From: Salibacterium aidingense DSM 18341
GTDB taxonomy: Bacteria; Bacillota; Bacilli; Bacillales; Marinococcaceae
Direction: 5' to 3'
NCBI RefSeq assembly: GCF_000429685.1
Contig: NZ_AUCI01000002.1
Coordinates: 186,001-250,000 of the forward strand
Length of the DNA stretch: 64,000 nt
The translations under genes were made by a program, and so were the position numbers. This document shows positions 25,045 to 33,906 of this stretch, piece after piece (positions within the stretch are counted from its first letter, which is position 1; each line of letters starts with the position of its first letter). Below the pieces are notes generated by a model. That model worked only from the letters and a program-made list of their open reading frames with translations, ran no database searches and had not been told where the DNA came from.

Positions 25045-26702
25045 GATTGATACTCCTTTGGTTCATACCTGGAAGTAATACGGCCGTCCATGATAAATGT
25101 CGTAGTATGCCTGATCTCGTCTGAAGTGTCAGGGTAATCGATGGTAAAATGAGCACCGCGGGATTCGGTTCTCGTTTTTGCGGCTGAAAGAAACGCTTTC
25201 GCTGTCTCAATCATATGCTGGACTTCGATGAACTCCAGCACTTCTCTGGAATACCCTGCTGCCGGCACGGTAAGGTGAACATTTTCCATCTGTTTCTGAA
25301 TGGAAGCCAGTGTATCCCAGCCGTTTGTCAAATTTTCGTTAGACCTTGTGACGCCAAGGGATGTGTCCAATACACGCCGGATTTTGTCCTTCAGTATAAC
25401 AGGTCGAAATTCTCCTTTTGGCGCAGCTCGAATAACATCAACAATCCATTTACTTTTTGCCGGTATATCAGAAGGCAGAGGAGACGGTCTGGCCTTATAT
25501 TTTTTAGCAGCGGCATGTTCTCCTGCACGTTTTCCGAACACAATGCATTCAGATAAGGCATTGTTTCCAAGCCTGTTCCCGCCATGCAGTCCACCGGCTG
25601 TTTCCCCTGCAGCGTACAGACCGGCCAGGGAGGTTTCGCCGTTTGCGTTGACAGCGATCCCTCCCATAATAAAGTGGGCGGCGGGGCCGATCTCCACCCA
25701 TTCTTTTTCCAGGTTTACGCCTCGTTCCGTGCAGATATTGTACTCATGCGGAAAATACGTTTTAATGTCATCGATCACTCCTGTCGCATCAAGCCAGACG
25801 CCTCCATTTGGTGTGCCGCGTCCGGCAGTGATTTCACGAGCAATGGCAATCGCAAGCTTATCTCTTGTTGTATCTTCCATTGTTTGAGGTTCATAATGCT
25901 TCATAAAACGTTCTCCCCGGGTATTGAACAATTTTCCAAGGTGGTAAAAACTCATACATAACCCTGCGAGAGATGGGGGAGTTAAAAGGCTGACTGGATA
26001 AAATTGAATTTGTTCCAGATCAAGCAGGGACACTCCTGCTTCCAGTCCCAGGGCAAAGCCGTCTCCTGTAGCCTGCACAGGATTACTAGTAATAGAAAAA
26101 AGCTGTCCGATACCGCCGGCTGCTAATATGACCGCGTTACTTCCGATCCAATAAAGTTCGTTTTCCTTTAAATTATATACGCAGGCCCCTGCTGCTTTTC
26201 CATTATTCACCGCTATCTCCAGGGTAATCAAATCACTCCAGTACGAAAGGTTATGATAGGTTTTAGCCTGTTTGAATAATGTCTGCAGAATTCCCAGCCC
26301 TGATTTTCCTTTTCTGGCACTGATAGAACGGGAAATGTTATGACCCGAAGTTTTAGTTACTTCCACCCTCTGATGCTCATTTTCATCGAGTTTCAGCCCC
26401 CATTTTTGTAAATCCGCTAAGCGTTCTTCAATATCGCGGGCAAGTACTTCGGTTAGGCTGGGATCACTTAATCCACGGCCGCTTTCTAAGATATCCCGAC
26501 TATAGGCAGCAGTACTGTCTTCCGGCATGGACCAGGGACCGAGTCCTGCTATTTGAACTGCTCCAACGGTAGATCCGCTTTTAGCTGAGGCTCCTTTATC
26601 CACGACGATTACCTCAGCTCCGGATTCCGCTGCGTAAACAGCAGCCGACAAGCCTGCTGCTCCCGATCCTATAATAAGAACATCGGTTGTAACGTACTGC
26701 AA
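25041..26702 (-). CDS. FAD-dependent fumarate reductase/succinate dehydrogenase-like flavoprotein
   Basis: 553 residues: N-terminal FAD motif IIGSGAAGLSAAVYAAE (about 9-25), the flavin-contact segment ETAGGLHGGNRLGNNALSE, and a helical C-terminal domain. It belongs to the FrdA/SdhA/aspartate oxidase family and should oxidise or reduce a dicarboxylic acid. The His of the usual HSxGGL flavin-attachment motif near the N-terminus is replaced (KSGSTVGAVQIAG), so FAD is probably not covalently bound. It is divergent from the racemase-fold gene at 26801. The substrate is unknown. Confidence 0.78.
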   Translation of the reverse strand: MQYVTTDVLIIGSGAAGLSAAVYAAESGAEVIVVDKGASAKSGSTVGAVQIAGLGPWSMPEDSTAAYSRDILESGRGLSDPSLTEVLARDIEERLADLQKWGLKLDENEHQRVEVTKTSGHNISRSISARKGKSGLGILQTLFKQAKTYHNLSYWSDLITLEIAVNNGKAAGACVYNLKENELYWIGSNAVILAAGGIGQLFSITSNPVQATGDGFALGLEAGVSLLDLEQIQFYPVSLLTPPSLAGLCMSFYHLGKLFNTRGERFMKHYEPQTMEDTTRDKLAIAIAREITAGRGTPNGGVWLDATGVIDDIKTYFPHEYNICTERGVNLEKEWVEIGPAAHFIMGGIAVNANGETSLAGLYAAGETAGGLHGGNRLGNNALSECIVFGKRAGEHAAAKKYKARPSPLPSDIPAKSKWIVDVIRAAPKGEFRPVILKDKIRRVLDTSLGVTRSNENLTNGWDTLASIQKQMENVHLTVPAAGYSREVLEFIEVQHMIETAKAFLSAAKTRTESRGAHFTIDYPDTSDEIRHTTTFIMDGRITSRYEPKEYQS

Positions 26703-26800
26703 TGATCAACACTCTTTCTTTTTTCTTATTTATTATACGCTTACATGTTTTCAGTTAAATGTCAATCTGTTTTAATAGAAGAAAAGCGAGGTGATTCAGT

Positions 26801-27547
26801 GTGCCTGTACATAAAAACCGTAAAATGGCTTTTCTATATCCAGGACAGGCAGCCGAAAACGATTTTTATACGATGGCTTCGGAAATGAGACCAGCTGTTG
26901 ATATTGAAGTGATCCACACCAGCTTTCTGGAAGATGCCCATACGGTGGAAGCATTGACGGAAATGGGCAGTATAAAGAGGCTGCAGGAAGGTGCAGAAAG
27001 GCTCAAGGGCAGCGGCGCTGCCTCCGTTTTATGGAGTTCCACGAGTGCCAGCTTTGTATTAGGAGCAGCGGGAATCCAACGGCAGGTGAAGGAGTTGAAA
27101 AATATCCTTGATGTCCCGGCCTCTACAACAGCCCTTGCCTTTGTTAAGGCAGCCAGAACATTGAATTTGAAAAAAATAGCGGTAGCGGCAACTTATCCAA
27201 GAGACGTGGCTCTGATCTTCAAACAATTTTTACAAACCTACGAGATGGAAGTTATTCAGTATGAAAGCAAAGGTATCATAACGGCAGCAGAGGTGGGTAC
27301 ACTAAAAAAGAGGGAAGTGCTTGACTTTGCTGAAAATAGCGACGCAGCTGAAGCAGAGGCTTTATTAATACCAGATACTGCTCTACATACAGCCGGGTAT
27401 CTGAAGGTGCTCGAAGAAACCTTAAAGAAACCGGTTTTAACTGCTAATCAGGTTAGTTTCTGGGAAGCTTTGTGGCTTGCTGAACGATTTACCCCTCAGC
27501 AGGGATGGGGGACATTGTTTCAGACAAACGAAAGAATAGATCTCTAA
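26801..27547 (+). CDS. Asp/Glu racemase-fold protein (maleate isomerase/arylmalonate decarboxylase-like) lacking the catalytic cysteines
   Basis: 248 residues, GTG start after GAGGTGA. The fold signatures of the maleate cis-trans isomerase branch are present (LWSSTSASFVLGAAG about 79-93; KKIAVAATYPRD; a C-terminal PVLTANQVSFWEAL). The position normally held by the first catalytic cysteine reads SSTSASF, and the second, normally SCTNL, reads PDTAL, so both are missing. It may be a different type of enzyme or a binding protein. It is divergent from the fumarate-reductase-like pair, which suggests shared dicarboxylate metabolism. Confidence 0.65.
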   Translation: MPVHKNRKMAFLYPGQAAENDFYTMASEMRPAVDIEVIHTSFLEDAHTVEALTEMGSIKRLQEGAERLKGSGAASVLWSSTSASFVLGAAGIQRQVKELKNILDVPASTTALAFVKAARTLNLKKIAVAATYPRDVALIFKQFLQTYEMEVIQYESKGIITAAEVGTLKKREVLDFAENSDAAEAEALLIPDTALHTAGYLKVLEETLKKPVLTANQVSFWEALWLAERFTPQQGWGTLFQTNERIDL

Positions 27548-27676
27548 AAAAGCCGGACGTTCACCATGTTATAATAAAATAGAAAGAAATTATTGTGAAA
27601 GGTAATATTACAATTATCGAAAATAGCTTGTATTGTCGATAAAATATATTATGATAAAGATAAAGGAGGTACATAT

Positions 27677-27925
27677 ATGGATAAGGGTGCAGAACAAGTG
27701 ATGGAAAACCTGCCGGATTTGGACAGGGAGGTTTATCTGTTCATGCAGGAACAATATGATGAACTCGAAGAAGCTGGAGAAAAACACGATGTAGCAGCAA
27801 ATGATACGTTTGTGGAAAAGAAGGCCAGTGAAAAATTTAACATATCCGAAGAAGAAGCAGGAAACATCTATGCAAAAACTGAATCACAATTAAGCCGTGT
27901 GCAGCAAAAAAGGGCATCCAAATAA
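27677..27925 (+). CDS. Hypothetical small acidic helical protein (82 aa)
   Basis: ATG 27677 follows AAAGGAGGT. The sequence (MDKGAEQVMENLPDLDREVY...) is predicted helical and strongly charged, without membrane segments. A TTATCGA/TCGATAA inverted repeat lies 35-65 bases upstream (27614-27642) in the promoter region and could be an operator. No family recognised. Confidence 0.55.
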   Translation: MDKGAEQVMENLPDLDREVYLFMQEQYDELEEAGEKHDVAANDTFVEKKASEKFNISEEEAGNIYAKTESQLSRVQQKRASK

Positions 27926-27970
27926 TGGGTGCTCTTTTCGTGTGGATCTTTTAGAGGAGGGCAGATTAGT

Positions 27971-28444
27971 ATGAAACAAGCCCAGCCCATGGCTCATTCG
28001 AGAACCGTACAGACCCGCCTGGTGCTGCCTCCGGATACCAATCATCTTCAAACAATCTTTGGGGGAAAAGTACTGGCGTATATCGATGAAATCGGAGCTC
28101 TGGCTGCAATGAAGCATTGTAACAGTGTCGTAGTCTCTGCTTCCATGGATTCGGTAGACTTTTTGTCTGCTTCCAAAGCGGGCGAAGCTCTGGAACTGGA
28201 AGCCTTTGTCACCTCAACCGGGCGAACGTCCATGGAAGTATTTGTCCGCGTTCACTCTCATAATTTATTAACCGGCAGTAAAAGGCTTACGACCGAGTCT
28301 TTTCTGACCATGGTTGCCGTGGACAGCGCGGGGAATCCAATAGAAGTCCCGGGAGTTATTCCTGCGACAGAAGAAGAACATCGTTTATACGATACGGCTC
28401 CTGCCAGAAAGGAGCATCGGCATCAGCGGAAAAACATGAAGTAA
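27971..28444 (+). CDS. Acyl-CoA thioesterase, hot-dog fold (YkhA-like)
   Basis: 157 residues from ATG 27971 (GAGGAGGG eight to nine bases upstream). It belongs to the broad-range acyl-CoA hydrolase family: TNHLQTIFGGKVLAYIDEIG (about 24-43) carries the conserved Asn and Asp, and SMDSVDFLSASKAGEAL follows. It releases CoA from medium- to long-chain acyl-CoA in the cytoplasm, probably as a hexamer. A basic tail (KEHRHQRKNMK) ends the protein. Confidence 0.87.
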   Translation: MKQAQPMAHSRTVQTRLVLPPDTNHLQTIFGGKVLAYIDEIGALAAMKHCNSVVVSASMDSVDFLSASKAGEALELEAFVTSTGRTSMEVFVRVHSHNLLTGSKRLTTESFLTMVAVDSAGNPIEVPGVIPATEEEHRLYDTAPARKEHRHQRKNMK

Positions 28445-28526
28445 AGGGAAAGCAGATTATTTTCCTTTCGTTAGCCAAGTTTGCGATAATACATTTCAGA
28501 CATTGTATGGAAAAGGAGAGCAAATC

Positions 28527-29636
28527 ATGCGTAATATGACGAAAAATACATCCATCCAACCTTTGTTTGAATCGTGGCATACGGATAAACTGTCCCTATC
28601 CAACCGGATTGTTATGGCACCGATGACACGCGGTTTTTCTCCGGGAGGAGTGCCGGGACTGGACGTTGCCGCTTATTATCGGCGCCGCGCGGAGAATGAC
28701 GTGGGCCTGATTATAACTGAAGGAACCGGTATTAACCACCCCGCAGCGGTCTCAGGTTCTTCTATTCCCCGGTTTCATGGAGAAGCATCATTACAGGGAT
28801 GGGACCAGGTAGTAAAAGAAGTCCATCAAGCCGGCGGGAAAATCGCGCCGCAGTTGTGGCATGTTGGAATGACCCGGCAGCCGGGAGATCTGCCAAATAA
28901 AGAAGCACTTCCGGTTGGACCGTCGGGCCTGAATTTATCCGGTGAAAAGATAACCGAACCATTGACGCGGAAGGAAATAACAGAATTAGTACAGGCCTAT
29001 GCAGAGGGAGCGGCAGAGGCCCGCAGGCTGGGCTTTGACGCGATTGAGATTCATGGGGCTCATGGGTATTTGATTGATCAATTTTTCTGGGCACAAACCA
29101 ACCGGCGGATCGATGAATACGGGGGAAATATGAAAGCCCGGACCCGTTTTGCTGTGGAGATCGTCGAAGCATGCCGGAAGAAGGTCGGACCGGACTTTCC
29201 TATCATTTTCCGCTTTTCTCAATGGAAGATGTCCGACTATCAGGCAAAAATTGCAGAGACCCCGGAAGAGTTGCAGACCTTTCTGGAACCGCTCGTGGAA
29301 GCCGGTGTAGATATTTTTCATTGTTCCACCCGCCGCTTTTGGGAATCAGAGTTTGAAGGTTCGCCTTTGAATCTGGCCGGATGGACAAAAAAATTATCAG
29401 GCAAACCGGTGATTTCGGTTGGTTCTGTAGGGCTGGATGGAGAATTTACAAGCGGAACCGGGGCAGAGACGACCAATCTGGATGGATTAATCGAAAGACT
29501 GGAAAATAATGAATTTGATCTAGTTGCGGTCGGGCGTTCCCTGTTAATGGATCCGGCCTGGGCTGCCAAAATCCGGGATGGCAGAGCGGAGGAACTACAG
29601 CCTTACAGCAGGGAAGCAACAAAAACTTTATATTGA
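28527..29636 (+). CDS. Old yellow enzyme family NADH:flavin oxidoreductase
   Basis: 369 residues from ATG 28527 (AAAGGAGAG upstream). A TIM-barrel FMN enzyme that reduces activated alkenes: IVMAPMTRG near the N-terminus, HVGM near residue 111, and the family block IEIHGAHGYLIDQFFWAQTN (about 172-191) followed by DEYGG. The C-terminal FDLVAVGRSLLMDP binds the FMN phosphate. Likely role is detoxification of unsaturated carbonyls or nitro compounds; the physiological substrate is unknown. Confidence 0.88.
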   Translation: MRNMTKNTSIQPLFESWHTDKLSLSNRIVMAPMTRGFSPGGVPGLDVAAYYRRRAENDVGLIITEGTGINHPAAVSGSSIPRFHGEASLQGWDQVVKEVHQAGGKIAPQLWHVGMTRQPGDLPNKEALPVGPSGLNLSGEKITEPLTRKEITELVQAYAEGAAEARRLGFDAIEIHGAHGYLIDQFFWAQTNRRIDEYGGNMKARTRFAVEIVEACRKKVGPDFPIIFRFSQWKMSDYQAKIAETPEELQTFLEPLVEAGVDIFHCSTRRFWESEFEGSPLNLAGWTKKLSGKPVISVGSVGLDGEFTSGTGAETTNLDGLIERLENNEFDLVAVGRSLLMDPAWAAKIRDGRAEELQPYSREATKTLY

Positions 29637-29639
29637 TCG

Positions 29640-29687
29640 TAAAAAGAGGTACTTTCTCTAGGGTAAAAGAAAGTACCTCTTTTTTAT
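29640..29687 (+). terminator. Terminator after the old yellow enzyme gene
   Basis: AAAAAGAGGTACTTTC and GAAAGTACCTCTTTTTT form a long perfect stem; it can act on both strands. Confidence 0.88.
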
Positions 29688-29721
29688 GCAAGGGGGATTG
29701 AAGTTTTGGTTTTTGTATGAC

Positions 29722-31827
29722 TTACTCCGTCTTTGTTTTTAAAAGTCGGAGCGCGTTTAACGTCACGAGCAGGGTGGCGCCCATGTCCGCAAAAATAGCA
29801 ATCCAGAGGGTGAGCCAACCGGGGATGACGAGCAGAAGGGCGGCTGCTTTAACCCCGAGGGCGAATACGATATTCTGTTTAATAATATTCAGTGTTTTCC
29901 GGCTGAGGTTTACGGTATAGGGAAGTTTTTCCAGGTCATCGGCCATGAGGGTGATATCCGCCGTTTCAAGGGCTGTATCCGTCCCCGCTCCGCCCATGGC
30001 TATGCCGACTGCCGCGTTGGCCAGAGCAGGGGCATCATTTACGCCATCTCCGACCATCGCCGCTTTTTTATTATTCTTTGTCAGTTTCTGAATATAGGAA
30101 AGCTTCTCTTCCGGCAGTAATTCAGCCTGAACATTACGAATCCCTACTTCCTTACCGATGGCTTCCGCCGTGCGTCTATGATCCCCGGTGAGCATAATTA
30201 GTTCGTCGATGCCGGTTGTCTTCAAACGGGAAAGGACGTTTTTGCTCTCCGGTCTCCACGAATCTGCGGCGGCAGCCACTGCCGTAATTTTCGCAGTTGT
30301 TCCTGTGATGATAACAGTTTTTCCTTCTTCCTGAAGAGACGTTATTTTTTCCTGAACAGGAGATAACAATTCTCTGGAAAAAAAAGAGGGTTTACCGGCA
30401 TATATGGTTTCTCCATGAATCACCCCTTGTATTCCCTTCCCGGTAACCGATTGGAAATTTGTTATCTGCACGTTTTCAAAAACCACCCCGGCTTCCCGGG
30501 CTTTTGTTATGACGGCGGAAGCAAGGGGATGCTGGGAATGATATTCAAGGGCAGCCAGATTCCGCATCGTTTTATCCTTTTCTGAATAAAAGAACATGTC
30601 TGTAATAACAGGGGCCCCCATCGTTAACGTTCCGGTTTTATCAAAAGCCATCGCTTCGATTCTGCCCATTTCTTCAAGATATATGCCGCCTTTGATTAAT
30701 ACGCCCTGCCGAGCTGCATTTCCGATGGCTGTTACAACAGCAACAGGCGTGGAAATGACAAGGGCACATGGACACCCTACGACTAAGACTGCCAGGCCCT
30801 GATAGATCCAGGTGCTCCACATTCCCCCGAATAAAAGGGGTGGAAGGGCGGCAACGATGGCTGCGAGGGCAATGATACACGGAGTATAATAAGCCGCAAA
30901 TCGATCAATGAAAGCCTGGGATGGAGCTCTTTGTCCCTGTGCTTCCTCGACGAGATGAATGATTTTTGCCAGCGTCGTGTCTTTCGCATGCTTTGTTATC
31001 TCGACTTCCAGATAGCCTTCTTCGTTCAGCGTCCCGGCAAAAACCTCATCTCCGGTCTGCTTTTCAGCAGGGATAGATTCTCCTGTTATCGGCGCCTGGT
31101 TAACCGTAGAAGCTCCGGAGAGAACCCGCCCGTCTAACGCTATTTTTTCACCCGGTTTGACCAATTGAATATCTCCGATCACAGCTTCTTCTACGGCGAG
31201 AGATAACTCTGTTCCCCCTCTGCGGATGGTTACATTGTCCGGCGCAATTTCCATCAGGGAACGAATGGACCGCCGGGCTTTTTCCAGCGAAAATGTCTCC
31301 AGTTTTTCACTAATGGCAAAGAGGAGAACAACGACAGCTCCTTCTCTCCATTCTCCAATTATAGCTGCTCCGATGACAGCCACGCTCATTAGCGTTTTCA
31401 TATCGAAGACCAGATGGACAAGGTTGGTTATACCAGTCCTAAAAAGGGCCCAGCCGCCAATAAGAATGGATGAAGCGTAAGCAGCAATAGTATAGGTCGC
31501 ATTTCCGCCGTATACAAAATCAAAAACAATTCCAATAATAAGCAGACTAAGAGAAAGAATTAGAGATAAATATCTTTTTTGGAATGACGGCGTAGAAAAC
31601 GACGAGCTCTCATTTTCGGGTATGACGGATAAGTTTTCGAATGCTCCTGCTTTCTCAAGCTCCTTCCTTGAGGTTTCTCCATATACGGTTAATTTCGAAG
31701 CCCCGAAATTTACTTCCGCCTCCGTGACACCTTCCAGGTGCCGCACGTTTTTCTCAAACGTGGCTGCACAGCCTGCTCAGGTGAATCCCTGAACACGGTA
31801 GACATGCTTGAAATTTTCTGCAGTCAT
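29722..31827 (-). CDS. cadA: CadA-like heavy-metal P1B ATPase, predicted selenoprotein (UxxC metal-binding motif)
   Basis: 701 residues if the TGA at 31777-31779 is decoded. From ATG 31827 (AGGAGG eight bases upstream) the N-terminal HMA domain reads QGFT-X-AGCAATFEKNVRHLE, with X the UGA at residue 17 where CadA-type ATPases have the first Cys of CxxC. The rest is intact: membrane CPC motif in GCPCALVIS, DKTGTLTMG phosphorylation loop, QHPLASA and GDGVNDAPAL. It should export Cd2+, Zn2+ or Pb2+. A seven-pair hairpin (31744-31762) starts 14 bases after the UGA. The alternative start, GTG 31746, has no good ribosome site and would lose the metal site. CadC-like operators lie upstream. Confidence 0.8.
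31744..31762 (-). promoter_or_regulatory. SECIS-like hairpin of the cadA gene
   Basis: In the mRNA sense, CACGUUU and AAACGUG pair perfectly around GAGAA, 14 bases after the in-frame UGA at 31777-31779. The loop sits 22-26 bases past the UGA, as in the OsmC gene and in known bacterial SECIS elements. Confidence 0.6.
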
Positions 31828-31856
31828 GGCTGGGGCCTCCTTTATTTCCTGGATAG

Positions 31857-31907
31857 TCAAATGAATATTTGAATATTAGTTTAACATAATCAAATATACT
31901 TTTGAAT
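31857..31907. promoter_or_regulatory. CadC/ArsR-family-type operator pair upstream of cadA
   Basis: TCAAATGAATATTTGAATAT (31857-31876) and AATCAAATATACTTTTGAAT (31888-31907) each resemble the TCAAATAAATATTTGAA operator of the metal-sensing repressor CadC. They lie 30-80 bases before the cadA start, over its likely promoter. No ArsR-family gene is encoded in the window. Confidence 0.6.
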
Positions 31908-32003
31908 GAAATTCCATTATTTTTTTCTGTTGTCCACCTATCCTTTTTTGACGCTTCCGCATATTTTTAAAGTGTAGGGTGTCTGAAAAAGGAGGCCGTC
32001 TTT

Positions 32004-32873
32004 ATGCCAAAAGTCAAAGATATTCGTCATGAAACTCCAAAACGTTCGGAAACACGTTCCATGAGTACTGTGACTAAGATTATTCGTCATCACTCTGCCA
32101 CGAAGACGGGGGATTTTTGGTCTTTTTGGGATCACACCTGGAGCCGTTTCAGCCCAAAGTGGCAGACCGGCGGGTACCATGAGATTATTCTCCGCGACGG
32201 CACAGTCCAGGTCTGTTACCGTCCTACTATGGTGACAAATGGAACGGCAGGTCATAACTCATACACCTATCATATTTGTCTCGTTGGAAATGGTTCGTTT
32301 ACGGACGAACAGGAAAAAACCTGGCATTATAGAGTAACAAGGGCGATGGCACAGTTTCATTTGTCTGCTGCGGATGTATTGGGGCACCGGGAGCTTCCCG
32401 GTATGGACACAGTGTGCCCCGGCATTGAAATGAATGAGGTTCGTTCGGCGTTAATGGCGGATCGGCCGTTATCTGGAAGTGATCTTTCCCTGCTGCAGTT
32501 CGGCGACGGCGGACCTGAAGTAGAACAGCTTCAAAAGGATTTAATCCAGGCTGGAGAAAATTTATCTATTTATGGAGCCGATGGAGCATTCGGAGAAGAA
32601 ACGAAAAGCGCTGTATTATCGTTTCAAAGAAAACATGGATTATGTATCGACGGAATTGCTGATAGCGAGACAATGGCAAAGCTGGAGGACATTTTATCGA
32701 TCGGGACGGGATTCTTAGAGGACCACCAGCCAACCCCTTTTCACGAAAAAACCTGGAAATGGGCAGCAGAAAAAAACTTGATGAACGGAAAATATCCTAA
32801 AGAATATATTACCCGCGAACAACTGGCGACGGTTCTTCATCGTTACCATCAATTAGAAAAAGGAGAGAAATAA
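32004..32873 (+). CDS. N-acetylmuramoyl-L-alanine amidase (amidase_2/PGRP type) with peptidoglycan-binding domain
   Basis: 289 residues. The zinc amidase domain (about 25-150) shows RHHSATKTGDF with the first zinc His, YHEIILRDG, and LGHRELPG...CPG with the later zinc ligands. A PG_binding_1 domain (about 160-225, FGDGGPEVEQLQKDLIQAG) and a C-terminal tail with WKWAAEKNLMNGKYPKEYITREQLATVL, like an SLH repeat, follow. No signal peptide is visible, so release would need another route, as for phage or mother-cell lysins. ATG 32004 has AAAGGAGG upstream. Confidence 0.83.
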   Translation: MPKVKDIRHETPKRSETRSMSTVTKIIRHHSATKTGDFWSFWDHTWSRFSPKWQTGGYHEIILRDGTVQVCYRPTMVTNGTAGHNSYTYHICLVGNGSFTDEQEKTWHYRVTRAMAQFHLSAADVLGHRELPGMDTVCPGIEMNEVRSALMADRPLSGSDLSLLQFGDGGPEVEQLQKDLIQAGENLSIYGADGAFGEETKSAVLSFQRKHGLCIDGIADSETMAKLEDILSIGTGFLEDHQPTPFHEKTWKWAAEKNLMNGKYPKEYITREQLATVLHRYHQLEKGEK

Positions 32874-32874
32874 A

Positions 32875-32997
32875 GTGGCGGCATGGTGTAAACGTATCTG
32901 GAAATCCTTGTTTAGATGGAGGAAAAGCAGGCGGAATTCAGGGAACGAAGGCGAGGGGGATACGGAAACAGAAAAGGATAAAAAAGAGAAAATATAA
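32875..32997 (+). CDS. Small basic-acidic protein downstream of the amidase (40 aa)
   Basis: GTG 32875 starts one base after the amidase stop, with AAAAGGAGAG nine bases upstream inside the amidase end. The N-terminal half is basic and aromatic (AAWCKRIWKSLFRWRKSRR), and the C-terminal half is acidic (EGEGDTETEKDKKEKI). Coupling to the amidase suggests a joint role; no family recognised. Confidence 0.5.
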   Translation: MAAWCKRIWKSLFRWRKSRRNSGNEGEGDTETEKDKKEKI

Positions 32998-33103
32998 ACC
33001 ACGATAAAGAAGGAGAGAGTAAAAAAATAAAATAAATATATTGCAAAAATGAAATAAAAATCGTAGAATAAACATTGTCGCTGATTTCAGTGAGAAGTGG
33101 TAC

Positions 33104-33178
33104 GAGCCGTTAGTTCAGTGGGAGAACGCTTGCTTGACAGGCAAGAGGTCACTGGTTCGAATCCAGTACGGCTCACCA
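33104..33178 (+). tRNA. tRNA-Val (anticodon GAC)
   Basis: A complete cloverleaf: acceptor GAGCCGT/ACGGCTC, D-arm GTTC/GAAC, anticodon stem CTTGC/GCAAG with loop TTGACAG (anticodon GAC), T-arm ACTGG/CCAGT with TTCGAAT, discriminator A and an encoded CCA. It is a single tRNA, not part of an rRNA-linked array in this window. Confidence 0.95.
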
Positions 33179-33189
33179 TACATATGATG

Positions 33190-33236
33190 CCAATGACGCC
33201 GGTTTGAGGGACTTCCTCGGCCCGGCGTCATTTTTT
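33190..33236 (+). terminator. Terminator after tRNA-Val
   Basis: AATGACGCCGG and CCGGCGTCATT form a strong stem followed by TTTTTA. Confidence 0.82.
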
Positions 33237-33247
33237 ATGAGAGGAAA

Positions 33248-33403
33248 CTACATATCGTGCGAAGCACCCTTTTTCTGGCGGGTGTGATTTTGGTTTTTGA
33301 CCTTATGGGATCCATCCATCGGTTCTCCGTACGGCTGTTTCGGAGGCTGGGGGAGATCCGGTTTGCTTTGTTGCTTCGGTCCCTTTCTATTCTTGGAAGA
33401 CAT
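33248..33403 (-). CDS. sspP: Small acid-soluble spore protein P-like
   Basis: 51 residues. The C-terminus [21 protein letters not shown] is typical of SspP, a minor small acid-soluble spore protein. The N-terminal half is rich in Lys, Gln and Pro. ATG 33403 has AAAGGAG upstream. Expression in the forespore is expected from the family. It is strong evidence that the organism forms spores. Confidence 0.82.
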   Translation of the reverse strand: MSSKNRKGPKQQSKPDLPQPPKQPYGEPMDGSHKVKNQNHTRQKKGASHDM

Positions 33404-33530
33404 TCCTCTCAGCTCCTTTCGGTTCTTCTTAGTATGCATAAGGAGAAATGGCAATATGCATTGCATCCTGTCACGATCTGCCGGTAAAATAAAGAAAACC
33501 TTAATGGAAAAATCAGAAAAGAGGAAAATT

Positions 33531-33857
33531 ATGTTGTATGCCGTTTTATTATTTGTTCTCGCCGGCCTTTGTGAAATAGGCGGCGGGTACTTGATATGGA
33601 TCTGGCTGCGGGAGAGCCGGCCTTTTTTATTCGGGCTGTCAGGCGGCATTCTGCTTATACTGTATGGTGTCATTGCTGCCTTTCAGGTGTTCCCTTCTTT
33701 TGGAAGGGTATATGCTGCTTACGGCGGGGTCTTTATCATAATGTCTGTACTGTGGGGATGGCTGGTGGACCGGAAGACACCAGATCTGTATGACTGGCTT
33801 GGTGCAGCCGTTTGTTTAATCGGGGTCAGCATCATGCTGTGGGCGCCCCGGCAATAA
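33531..33857 (+). CDS. YnfA/UPF0060 family small membrane protein
   Basis: 108 residues, the usual family length, with four membrane helices. Signatures are [18 protein letters not shown] near the N-terminus, [11 protein letters not shown] in the third helix and [13 protein letters not shown] in the last loop. It resembles small multidrug resistance transporters in size, but its function is unproven. ATG 33531 is preferred over 33504 because GAGG is well spaced for it. Confidence 0.88.
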   Translation: MLYAVLLFVLAGLCEIGGGYLIWIWLRESRPFLFGLSGGILLILYGVIAAFQVFPSFGRVYAAYGGVFIIMSVLWGWLVDRKTPDLYDWLGAAVCLIGVSIMLWAPRQ

Positions 33858-33861
33858 TAAA

Positions 33862-33906
33862 AGCACCAGGGCACCCCCGTACTTGCGGGAATGCTCTGGT
33901 TTTTAC
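33862..33906. terminator. Bidirectional terminator between ynfA-like and symporter genes
   Basis: ACCAGGGCA and TGCTCTGGTTTTT pair around a GC-rich loop. It lies between two convergent genes and has A- and T-runs on both sides. Confidence 0.75.

Noticed and set aside
29722-31746. Shorter cadA start at GTG 31746
   Set aside because: It has no good ribosome site and begins inside the HMA domain. The upstream ATG at 31827 has a strong site and restores the domain if UGA is decoded.
33104-33178. tRNA-Val as the attachment site of an integrated element
   Set aside because: No integrase gene and no direct repeat of the tRNA 3' end were seen in the flanks.
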